NCBI RefSeq assembly: GCF_040939455.1
Contig: NC_134110.1
Coordinates: 99,167,001 to 99,231,000 of the forward strand
Origin: Microcebus murinus
Lineage: Eukaryota > Chordata > Mammalia > Primates > Cheirogaleidae
DNA: 64,000 nucleotides
Reading direction: 5' to 3'
In this document: one piece after another, positions 12,470-22,690 of the stretch
How the letters are laid out: each line of letters starts with the position of its first letter
Numbering within the stretch: the first letter of the stretch is position 1
The notes under the pieces: model-generated
The model's input: only the letters and a program-made list of their open reading frames with translations
What the model was told of the DNA's origin: nothing
The model's database searches: none
Program-made: the position numbers and the translations under genes

Positions 12470-13548
12470 TTTTCTTTTCTTTTTTTTTTTATTTCGGCAT
12501 ATTATGGGGGTACAGATTTTAAGGTTTCAATAAATGCCCATTTTCCCCCTTCCCCCCACAAGTCTGAGTCTCCAGCATGACCATCTCCCAGATGGTGCAC
12601 ATCTCACTCATTATATATGTATATACCCGCCCCCCTCCCCCCTGCCCAATACCCTATTACTGCAGTACCTATGTGACCACTTAGGTGCTACTCAGTTAAT
12701 ACCAATTTGCTGGTGAGTATATGTGGTGCTTGTTTTTCCATTCTTGGGAAACTTCACTTAATAGTATGGGTTCCAGCTCTAACCAGGAAAATAGAAGATG
12801 TGCTATATCACCATTGTTTCTTAGAGCTGAATAGTACTCCATGGTATACATATACCACATTTTATTAATCCATTCTTGGATTGATGGGCACTTGGGCTGT
12901 TTCCACAGCCTTGCAATTATGAATTGTGCTGCTATAAACATTCGAGTGCAGGTGTCTTTTTTGTAGAGTGTCATTGGATCGTTTGGATAGATGCCCTGCA
13001 ATGGGATTGCTGGATCAGATGGTAGATTCACTTGTATCGCTTTAAGGCATCTCCATATTGCTTTCCGCAGAGGTTGAACTAGTTTGCAGTCCCACCAGCA
13101 GTGTAGGAGTATAGAATTTTTTTATTTCCATCTTGATTTCTTCATTTATGAAATAATCATTTAGTAGAAGGTTGTTTAATTTCGACGTTTTTGTGTAGAA
13201 ATGTGAGTTTCTGTTACGGTTGATTTTTACTTTTATTCCACTGTGATCTGAGAAGATACATGGTATGATTTCTATTTTTTTAAATTTCTTGAGGTTTACT
13301 TTGTGTCCTAGGATATGGTCAATCTTAGAGATGTCCCATGAGCTGATGAAAAGAATGCATAGTCAGTGGATTTTGGGTAGAATGCTCTGTAAATGTCCGT
13401 CAGACCCAATTGTTCTAGAGTTTTATTTAAGTCCATTATTTCTTTATTAATTTTCTGTTTGGAGGATCTGTCTCGTGCCGTCAGTGGGGTGTTGAAATCT
13501 CCGGTGATTATGGAGTTGCTATTAATCCATTTGCTTAGGTCCAGTAAA
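12470..13548 (-). mobile_element. Young L1, 5'-truncated with internal deletion, nested in an older L1
   Basis: Starting from its T tract (12470-12491), the + strand follows the full-length L1 (35.1 kb copy) from its 3' end to about the 35730 equivalent. It then jumps near 13112 to the 38335 equivalent and runs to the 38758 equivalent. That is a clean internal loss of about 2.6 kb of ORF2. It is flanked by TCACCATTGTTTCTT at 12455-12469 and 13549-13563. Not coding. Confidence 0.8.
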
Positions 13549-14115
13549 TCACCATTGTTTCTTAAAGCTGAGTAGTACTCCATGGTATACATATACCACA
13601 TTTTATTAATCCACTCATGTATTGATGGGCACTTGGGTTGTTTCCACAACTTTGCAATTGTGAATTGTGCTGCTATAAACATTTGAATGCAGGTGTCTTT
13701 TTGTAGAGTGTCAGTTGATCTTTTGGGTAGATGCCCAGTAATGGGATTGCTGGATCAAATGGTAGATCTACTTGTATCGCTTTAAGGCATCTCCATATTG
13801 CTTTCCACAGAGGTTGAACTAGTTTGCAGTCCCATCAGCAGTGTATGAGTGTTCCTATCTCTCCACATCCATGCCAACATTTATTGTTTGGGGACTTTTT
13901 GATAAAGACCATTCTTACTGGAGATAAGTGATATCTCATTGCAGTTTTGATTTGCATTTCCCTGATGATTAGAGATGTTGAGCATTTTTTCATATGTTTA
14001 TTGGCCATTATTCTGTCTTCTTTTGAAAAATTTCTGTTCATGTCCTTTGCCCACTTTTTGATAGGGTTGTTTGATTTTTTCTTGCTGATTTTCCTGAGTT
14101 CTAAATAGAATCTAG
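13549..14115 (-). mobile_element. Older L1, ORF2 C-terminal fragment
   Basis: The + strand is the complement of ORF2 C-terminal sequence (homologous to about 35428-35985 of the full-length copy), more diverged than the nested element. Its first 15 bp are the right target-site duplication. A short matching remnant seems to continue left of 12455 (TAGAAGGTGCTATT). Confidence 0.75.
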
Positions 14116-16031
14116 TTATTCTGAGCTGGAATAATCCTACTAAAATTTGAGATCACTAGGTTTTTGAAACCTTTTAAGAGTGATGAGGAAAGAGCTTTTG
14201 AACTTAGCTTTGTGAATAGCACCAAGATTAAAGAATATAACATTCTTTAAATCAAGGATGCTGGGTTAATTTCACAAGGAAGCCTGAAGATTCTAGGCCA
14301 TAAAGCCCCTGGACCCTTTAAAACATGGTAAGTATCACTTACTTACAGGAAAGATTTCTTTTCTAGTTCTTTCATATACTAAGAAGTATATGAAGTTTTA
14401 CCGAGGCCATGTATAGGAGAAGTGTATCATATTTTTATGTATAATGGAACAAATTGTGTATGCTTTGGGAGGTTTGTTGTTGGGGTTTTTTTCCCCTGTT
14501 TTTTTTTTTGTTGTTTTTTTTGTGTGTGTGTGTGTGTGTGATGTCACTTCCTCCTAAAATTTATGCTAACAATATTAAGTGTTTCTAACTTACTAGAGCT
14601 AAAGTTTAATCTATACTTTCATATTACTGCCCTGAGCTAAAAGCTACAATAGTTCCTTGAAGCCCACTGAATATGTAAAATGAGCTACCCTATATGAATT
14701 GAAACACCGAGTAAAGATAAAGTGCCCCAGATGGCCTTTCAGTGATCATAAAGCTAATTTGTGTTCTGATGTGTTTTTCCAAATATGAAAACTTTTAAAA
14801 CAGAGAATACAGATTTTCTGCGACATTAAATTTCCCGCTGGAATTGAATTTAAGTTTTAAAAATAACTTACCTAAAAATACTAAAGTGTCTGTCTCATGA
14901 AGAGATTTAGTGTATTCTAGTTAGAAAAATCCAACTGGGCAGTCATTACATTGCAAAAATGTTTGGGTTAAGAAGAGATACATCTGAAAGTATTAATAGA
15001 TGCCTGAAGAAGGAATACTTTTTCCATAAAGTGTTTGTATGAATATTCACAGATTATGTTGTTTGCCTCGGAAATGCAGGTTATTCTCTGACTGTCCTTT
15101 GTTGTGCTATGGAATTTTCATGTCAAAAATCTTCCATTTTTGCAAATGTGGAATATACATTGCACTGTTGAATTTGAAAACGGAATGTATCTTACTCAAG
15201 TTCATTTTTCAACTTTGAGAATCTTTTCTGATATTTTTTGCATTAATAATTTCATTTTCATTATCAAATGAAAATGTCCTTTCTTACAACAATCTTCAGA
15301 TTCTTTCTTGAGTGGCCCTCAAATTACTGTCTGATTTTCTAACTATTTTAATCAAATGGACTCCAGAAGAAGGATCACGGTGGTCTGAACGCTGGTGACA
15401 CGTATGAGTCCTTCTGCTTGTTCTGCACAGGCCTCTCCACACCCCTCTAACCTGCTCTCTTTGCTGAGAACTGTGAGGGATGCCAGTCTGTGGATTGCAA
15501 AGTATTTGCACAAAAGTATCTATTTTGGTCCTTACAAAAAAAGCCCTCTTTTTGCCAACAGGGACTTGAGGCTCAGAGATACGAAATGAGGTGAGAGGAC
15601 TAAGACCTCTAGCCAGATTTTCCAACAACAAACTCTATGCTTTTCCTCACATGCCCTGTTTCCCAGAACTGACTGTCTGACCCAGATAGGCCTACCTGGT
15701 CATTAGGAAACCCACGCTGGAAAGACACTAGCCCAGTGTCCCTCGCTGTGTGGCAGGTGCAGGGGGACACCACTAGTGGAGAGGGCTGGTCTCCTTCGTG
15801 TCCCTCCTCCTCCCATGAGAACTCCCAGCTCCATGCTGCAGGGTCAAAGGTGGGGAAAAGCAGAATGTCCTTAGAATTAAAGTAGGTGGTCTTTGGTTTC
15901 TTTCTCCCCATCGTATTCATCCCTTCTTCCTTCTGATTCCCTTTAGTAGTGACAACAGTAATTACTATGATCACCACCATTTACTGAGTACCTAATATGT
16001 GTGTATTTGCCCAATTTTGCTAATTGATATG
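14116..16031. other. No recognised feature apart from a (TG)n run
   Basis: Unique-looking. A moderately GC-rich part at 15600-15850 has an open minus-strand frame (15609-15980) of low complexity and no known domain. Confidence 0.35.
14519..14540 (+). repeat. (TG)n microsatellite after a T-rich run
   Basis: About ten TG units following T/G runs at 14480-14520. Confidence 0.9.
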
Positions 16032-16240
16032 CAGTAGTCCCCCCTTACCAGCAGTTTCATTTTCCATGGTTTCAGTTATCCTAGGTGGCCTAAAACTATT
16101 AAATGGAAAATTCCATAAATAAACAATCCATAAATTTTAAATCGCATGTCATTTTGAGTATGAGCATCATGATAAAATCTCATGGACCTGCTGGTCATTG
16201 CTGAGTCCAAGTCCCTTGTTTCCTCTGCTACTTGTACTGA
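16032..16240 (+). mobile_element. MER2-like Tigger 5' fragment
   Basis: CAGTAGTCCCCCCTTACCAG, ATTAAATGGAAAATTCCATA and ATAAACAATCCATAAATTTT are the start of a MER2/Tigger element. Homology fades after about 16240. Confidence 0.7.
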
Positions 16241-17389
16241 ATCAGCTCACCATGTTTTTCTTATATAATACCTCTGCTTTGCTTATTTGTTTCCTTGAAC
16301 AGATTGAGTTAGTTTACATCTCTGTCCTCACACATGAATTGTAAGATCTGTTTATATGCTTGCTTACAGCAGTGTTTGTAAGAACTTGATAAATATTTAA
16401 ATGGTTTAATCTACTTGCTACACACTTAAGTGTTCTTGGAGTAGTATTTATAATAAGCAGAATTATCCAAAAATGTGATGGATATTCGAAGTGCTTTATT
16501 TTCTTTTTTAAATTCAGTGTAGACTTAACTCTTTTTTTGTTAATAATTTCAAGCACCCAAATCAGACATTCTCAGATAACAATTTTTTTGTCTTTATGTT
16601 CTGGTAATAGAGTAGGGGTTTATTGGCACTATTTCTAACTTCAGTATGTGACATTAAAGCAAAGGGAATGGACTATGTTTCAACCTTTCTTCTGCTTGTC
16701 TCTGATTCTGTGTCTCTCAATCCATATGCCTCCTTTGGTCCTCAGATTGATGACAATTTTATTTTAACCTGTGACTATACGTGACTTTAAGCATAGTTCT
16801 CTTTGTGAAGAATAATTGAGCTGTAATGTGGTCCATCTTTTTGATGAAAGCTATCCTACAATTTGGAATCACAGTTTTTTGTTTTGTTTTGTTTTGTTTT
16901 TTTGTATTTTCAAATGTAGGAAGCTAAAGCAGAAACTAAAAACAGTTATGTGCAAGAATAATTTCTTGGAATATTACATTCTTAATTTGATTGAAGCTGA
17001 AGTAATCAGGTTGATTGCATTAAACCAGAACTAATAGTTCCGAACCAGTTTGGCTAATATGTTAGAAGTAATTTGAGAGTAATATAGCACTAGCCAGGCT
17101 ATGGTACAGTCATTTCAATTCTTGTTCTAATTGGCTAACCCAGGCATGCATGGTGTATGAATAATTTAGTTTCTGTCTCATGGCACCATTCAGTTGTATT
17201 AATAAGTATTTTTACCAGCAGAGTTAGACATAGGGTTTATCAATGTAAATTTCACTTATGATGCCCAAACACTAGTTTTAATTTCCTTCTGTGAGTGCTG
17301 GCCCCATCTTCTTTTCTGTCTTTAGATTAGGTATATTTAGACACATTTGTTGTTGTTGTTAGCACAAAGTTCTGTTGTAAAACAATAGC
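16241..17389. other. No recognised feature apart from a (TTTTG)n run
   Basis: AT-rich intron-like sequence. Confidence 0.35.
16877..16903 (+). repeat. (TTTTG)n short repeat
   Basis: Four to five TTTTG units ending in a T run. Confidence 0.85.
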
Positions 17390-17640
17390 CGCTAATACTT
17401 ACTGAGCGCTATAGTACTTCCTAAGATTGGTATATTATACCACTCAGATGGGGACACTAAAGCTTAGAAAGGTTGAGAAAGTTGCTGCAGTTTATGCAGC
17501 CAGCAAGGGCAGAAGAACTTTCAAATTCTGGTCTGTCTGAATTCAAAACCTGGGGTTGCAGTGACAGTGTTATTTTGCCTCCAGATGCAGGTTGGAGTGT
17601 AGCTTCTGCTTTCTATCATATTGCCTACTGTCTGGAACTT
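17390..17640 (-). mobile_element. MIR fragment
   Basis: CTCAGATGGGGACACTAAAG and TCTGTCTGAATTCAAAACCT read as the complement of MIR. Confidence 0.6.
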
Positions 17641-18129
17641 TGGTTTCAGGAGTTCTGTACTTACTTGTACTAAGCACCAATATTAAGATTTTCTATGTGG
17701 TGAGAATTTCTATAACCACATTGTTCCATAAATAGTAGGAGAGGCCCAACTATTTAGCTCAACTTTGTTGAATTCTATCTCTATGCACCCATACCAAAGA
17801 GCACTTTAGCTACAGGACAGAATTTATTCAGAAAAAGTATCAGCAATACAGCAACCTAAGATTATATTACCAAGAAAAACATTTTAGTAGGAAAGGTGGC
17901 AGGCCTGTGTAAACTCTGGAGTAACTTCCTGTGGCGATGTGAATGTTTATGGCAGCACCAGAGGGGAGAAAAGCTGTTGCAGGTTGTCGTGGGGGGTTGG
18001 GGGGGCAAAATACCAGAAGGCAGGTTAAGTTGTTTCTGATTATAGTATATATGGCAGTCAGAATTTTGGTTCCCATGTTCTTTGGCTCTTTTTTTACTCC
18101 TATGAATATGCTACGCTCCATGGCAAAAA

Positions 18130-18632
18130 AGGATTGTGCAAATGTAATTAAGGTTATTAATCAGCTGACCTGAAAATAGGGAGATTAGTCTGGTTTATCC
18201 AAGTAGGCTTATTTTAAGTCATCTGAGCCTTTTAAAGCAAACATTTTTCTCCTGCTGGTAAGTAGGGGGGAAGCCAGAAATTCCAATCATGAAAGGGTTG
18301 TGATGGGCCCTTGCTGACTGGGAGATGAAGAGGGCCACAGTTAAGGAAAGAGGAACCTCACTTCCACAGCTCCCGGGAGCCGGATTCTGCCAACAACATG
18401 AATAAGCTTGGAGACAGAATCTTTCCCAGGGCTTCCAGAGAAGAACTTAGCCCAAACAACATCATGATCTCAGCTTGTGTGGTCTCGGGCAGAGGCTCTA
18501 CCGAGCCACATGGTGCCTGCACTTCTGACTCATGAAACTGGGAGACAGTAACTGGGTCTTGTTTTATTTAAGTCATTAAGTAATTACCATTTATGGTAAT
18601 TTGTTATGGCAGAAATAGAAAACTAGTGTAGT
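18130..18632 (+). mobile_element. MaLR (MLT1-like) solitary LTR
   Basis: GCAAATGTAATTAAGGTTAT near the start, GGTTTATCCAAGTAGGCTTA, and an end with TTTAAGTCATTAAG and GGTAATTTGTTATGGCAGAA. This matches the order seen in MLT1-type LTRs. No internal retroviral genes are next to it. Diverged; the exact subfamily is not assigned. Confidence 0.6.
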
Positions 18633-19286
18633 ACATATTAGTTCAGTTTTTTTTTTTTCATATGATCCCTGTAGGAATTTTCAAAAGAAAAACATTGCTT
18701 ATTCTGAATAGTGAATAATTTATTACAATATTTGTTGTACCAGCTCATTAAGTGTTTTAGGGGGTACAAATGGGTATAACACATTACCAACACTGTTTCA
18801 AAGTCACAGTCTTTCCAATACAAATTCAATGTGCTTCAGGGCTGTCTGGTTAATGCTAGTTTAAATCTAGGAGCACATACGATCTCTTTTCCTCAGGATC
18901 TCACTTCAATGGCAAAATTCGATCTGTTTTAAACACCAGATGATTAGATTATCTTTTTCTTTAAGTCTAATCACTGAATCAGTACTGTATATTACTAATC
19001 ACAATAAAATATTTATTTTGCAAGATAGTAATGATGAGTTGCTTAAGAAATGTAAGGTAAACTAGCTGGATTTAATCTGTTGGTTTGCCCCCAGTATATA
19101 CATGCTTCACTAATTAGAACAGCATTTCATGGTGATACTAGTAACTAGCTCTAAGGGAAATTGGTAAGGAGTGTTAGTGATAAAAAAGTAGATACTGAGT
19201 TCAAAATTGAATATGAATTTGGAATTTGAAAAATCAAATTGGAGGTGTGGGGAGTTTTTATTTTTATTTTCTCCTTTTTGTTGCAG

Positions 19287-19506
19287 ATTAATCTTAAGGA
19301 TATTGGTGAAATCTATAAAATACGCATTGGACATGACAATAGCGGAAAGGATCCTGGGTGGTATCTGGAAGAAGTTAGACTTGAAAATATAGCCACACAT
19401 GAGCTGCTTTGTTTAACTGTTGATTCCTGGATAGCTGAGAATGAACATGATGGAGATTTATGGAAAGAAATGCCCATTGTGAGAACTAAGAAAGCACCTT
19501 TACCAG
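19287..19506 (+). CDS. RP1: Internal coding exon, PLAT-repeat gene (C-terminal half of the penultimate PLAT domain)
   Basis: Seen: TTGCAG immediately precedes 19287 and a GTATAT donor follows 19506. The 220-nt exon is open and reads INLKDIGEIYKIRIGHDNSG, then a GWYLEEV segment, a C-L-T-V-D-S-W strand and an EHDGD loop ending near an LWKEMP motif. This GHDN-GW-(F/C)-W-DG pattern is the second half of a PLAT/LH2 beta-sandwich as found in LOXHD1-type repeats. The exon ends one base into a codon (phase 1), and the next exon supplies the missing two bases. The first half of this domain must lie on an exon further 5'; I did not find it in the first 19 kb. PLAT domains usually bind lipid or membrane protein partners. 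The symbol RP1 (long isoform) is inference: the downstream C-terminus differs from LOXHD1 as I know it. PLAT identity is firm; the symbol is about 0.55. Confidence 0.85.
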
Positions 19507-19597
19507 GTATATAATTTTATTTTTTCTGATATGTGTTAATAATTAAAAGAATTAAGATAATTGAGATGATTTATAAGAAGAGCTATCATCCTTTCCT

Positions 19598-19875
19598 GTA
19601 AAAGGCCAAACAGTGGATACCTTATGCTTTGTGGGCTGTAGAGTCTCTGTCAAAACTCTCAACTCTGCCACTGTCAAGGGGCAACGGGCATGGCTGTGTG
19701 CCAATAAAACTTGATTTGTGGACACTGAAATTAGAGTCTCATATGACTTTTATTTGTCAAGAAATAGTATTATGCTTTTGATTTTTTAAAAATCATTAAG
19801 AAAAATAAAAGCATTCTAACTCGCGGACTGTACAAAAACAGGTGGCCAGCAGATTTGGCCCACGGGCCATAACGC
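19598..19875 (+). mobile_element. hAT-Charlie-type DNA transposon remnant
   Basis: TGTAAAAGGCCAAACAGTGG, TTGTGGGCTGTAGAGTCTCT and CAATAAAACTTGATTTGTGG, ending with GATTTGGCCCACGGGCC. Typical of a common mammalian hAT family. It starts about 90 bp downstream of the 19287-19506 exon. Confidence 0.7.
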
Positions 19876-21889
19876 TCCAGATCCTCATGGCCCTTCCTAG
19901 TTGTCCTGTGGTCACGTGAGGGTGGCAGTGGTGTCTAGGGATGTCCAGAAGATGCCAAAGTGGAGAAGATGGAAGAGCCCTAAGAGACTTAGAAGCCTGG
20001 TTCTGCCCTGCATATCCTAGGATCTGTCTATCCTATTCACACAGTTGCTACTCTGTTACGAAGCAATTCTACTTTTAAAAAATGATGCTTAGAAGAGTTG
20101 TGAAATCCATGTTACCAATAAGAAACAGAAGAAATCTTATTGGCCTACTACATTATTAATAGCTATTTCTCAATTTGTAGCATGGCTGCATTATTTTTAA
20201 ATGAACTTTATTTAAACTCTATTAGACAACCATTTCGTATTTCTTTCAATTGCCTCTTATGTGATGTATGCACAAGTTGTTATGTGCAAAAAATGTGGAA
20301 GGCAGTTGTGTGAGTTTTTTAAAAAATCTGATACAAAAGAAACTGCACTGCATCTTAAATGAACTATTGATTTTGGGTTCATTTAACTTGAGCAGCAGTA
20401 AAGGCTCAGCATGTCTCCCCTGCATCTTTCTGTTCATTCTTTCTCCACCTAACTAATGAAACTTTAGCCATTAGCATTTCCCATTTAAAGGGGTAATTTC
20501 TTCGTGGAAGCACATCAACCATTTCTTAAGGCATTTTCTCCAACAAAATAATATAATGTAATAATGATACACAGAGCTAATGTGGTCCAGTTTTCTCATT
20601 TTTCTCAGGCTCTGATAAGTCAATACAGCTGCCCCTTTCCCCCAGATTGAATATTTTCTCACTTAGGGGGAAATGACACTCCACTGTTCAGGAATTAACT
20701 AGAGACCAAAACTCACTGGTGAACAAGAAGCAGTTGGAGCGTGTTGAGTATCACATTTTGGAAAATCATTCTTGGTGCCACCCAGAGGTTCATTTACTAT
20801 TCCTATGACATTATTTACTAATCCCATAGCAGATTCAAACCAATGAATTGATGCTTCTTTGGTTTGGGTTTGAGAAGAGTAAGGCAGTATTGACCTTCAA
20901 TATTTTGGGATCATCTGTCAATCTGTCAAAGCATTCTGAAGCCAACCCAGAAAAGAACACAAGAAGTGATGAAGAGAAAGTTTTTATTATAATTAAGCTA
21001 TTAATACTTATCTTGGAGTTGCCAGGCTAGATAGAGTCCTAAGGACACACTTGAGGGTTGTATAATTTTTAATTTAGTATCACAAAAAGAGTGATTTTCC
21101 ATGCAGTTGGCACTTACATTTTGAGCTAATTAATTTTGTGACTTTGCCTCTTCCTTTCAAAAGATTACTGGAATGTTTTCAAAAGAAAAGAGTTTTTGAG
21201 ACTGTTAGTTTATAAGTCCTCGTTGTTTGGGGGCTGGGCTAGATTGCGGGTGGGATCAAAGTGATCTCCTCCCAGAGGCCAGCACTGCTAAGTTGAGCTT
21301 GTTCCACACCTTCCTCTGATTTATTCACTGACTGCCATGTTGGCAGGGAGAGGCTGAGCACCCTTGGTTTGTTGTCCGTAAGAGTCTTTAGTTAATGGCC
21401 TGGCAGGGATGCCCAGGGCTGGTAAGAATGCCGACTCAGCTCCCAGCAGCCTCCTCACAGGTTCAGCATCTCTCCAGGAGAGATGGATGATAACGGGAGG
21501 TGAGTTTGAGGCCACATGTATGGCTGAATAAATGTTTGATGCCAGACTTTGGCAAGTGGGCAGGAGGTTTGCTTAGTGGTTTACTTCAAATCCAGAAATA
21601 ACTATCTGAGAATGCATGAAAAAGTAACATCATAACTGAAAGGTGTCTACTTCAAAATATTTGCATTTATCAAACTTTAAGTAGTGAGAAAACAAGCTTG
21701 CTGATTTTTGATTTTCTGTGTCTTCTGAAATGTATTCTGATACAAGTTTTACAGCAAGTTTTAGATGATAACAACTAAGCTAAGTTGAAAAAAAAAAACA
21801 AGCTTTTTTAATGCTTTAGCTTTTATCACAATACCTGTCCATGTTCCAGGGGAAAATGTGGGCTTTGGAGGGAGAAAGGCCCTTTCATC
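19876..21889. other. Intron, no recognised feature
   Basis: Unique-looking sequence between the hAT remnant and a MIR; no motif or exon found. Confidence 0.35.
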
Positions 21890-22110
21890 CATGAGAGGAC
21901 TGCAGCTCAGATAAGCAGAGACTGGTTTCAGATCCAGGTCTCCCTCACTGGCTTTGTGAATTGGGCAAGTGACATAGGTTTTCTGAGTCACAGTTGCTTT
22001 GTTTATGAAATGGGGCATATAATATCTTTTATCAGAATTATCACTGTATAATTCACCACCCAAACCAGGAATTTTTTGAGAGTGAAGAAGGGCTCTGGGA
22101 ATAATTGTAC
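21890..22110 (+). mobile_element. MIR fragment
   Basis: GTGAATTGGGCAAGTGACAT, TTCTGAGTCACAGTTGCTTT and ATGAAATGGGGCATATAATA. Confidence 0.65.
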
Positions 22111-22299
22111 CAGGACAGCAGGTGTCAATGGGAACCATTCCAGGCAAACCAGAGCCATGAGCATCCCATGGGGTTTCCATCAGGAGCATGTGAGAGCATG
22201 GGGATAAGGTATTTGTCACACAGAAGGCACTCGGTTCACACTAAGTTAATTCCCTTGCCCTCCTTTCTTTAAAGCATTTAGCTGCTATCATGAGAACAT

Positions 22300-22690
22300 C
22301 GGTCTCACAGAGTGCTGTGGGATTAGTACAGGCTATTCTCAACCCTGCAGCCAGAGTGACCATCTTAAAATGCCAGTCAGATTATGTCATTCCTTTGCTT
22401 AAGACTCTAGAAAGGTTTCCTAACTTACTAAGTATAAAAGCCAGTCATAGCAATGTCCTACAAGGCCCTACTTGTGTCCTGCCCCCTCCCCCACTTCACC
22501 CTCAGTGCTCCCTGGTGGCCCAGGTGTGCTGTCCCCACGGCCTCCAGGCCCTGCCGATTCTCCCCTGTCTGCTGTTGTAGCGCCCGCCCCAGGCCTCTGC
22601 ATGGCTCCTTCGCCTTTGGTCCATAGCTCCTTCGTTTGTTCCGAGGGACCTTTTCTGTGATGCCTTCCTGGCAACTTTCTGTGAAATTGC
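22300..22690 (+). mobile_element. L2 LINE fragment
   Basis: CCAGTCAGATTATGTCATTC, CTACAAGGCCCTACTTGTGT and TTTTCTGTGATGCCTTCCTG follow L2 wording. The GC-rich open frames inside it are not genes. Confidence 0.7.

Noticed and set aside
15296..15980. Minus-strand frames of 111 and 123 codons
   Set aside because: No domain, no splice support, and ordinary length for chance in moderately GC-rich DNA.
18130..18632. Possible intact endogenous retrovirus
   Set aside because: Only LTR-like sequence is present, with no gag, pol or env frame nearby.
1..19286. Upstream PLAT exon for the first half of the penultimate domain
   Set aside because: Looked for the Y-TG-TD-NVFI and F-RG signatures in all three + frames by eye and found none; it is probably before the window.
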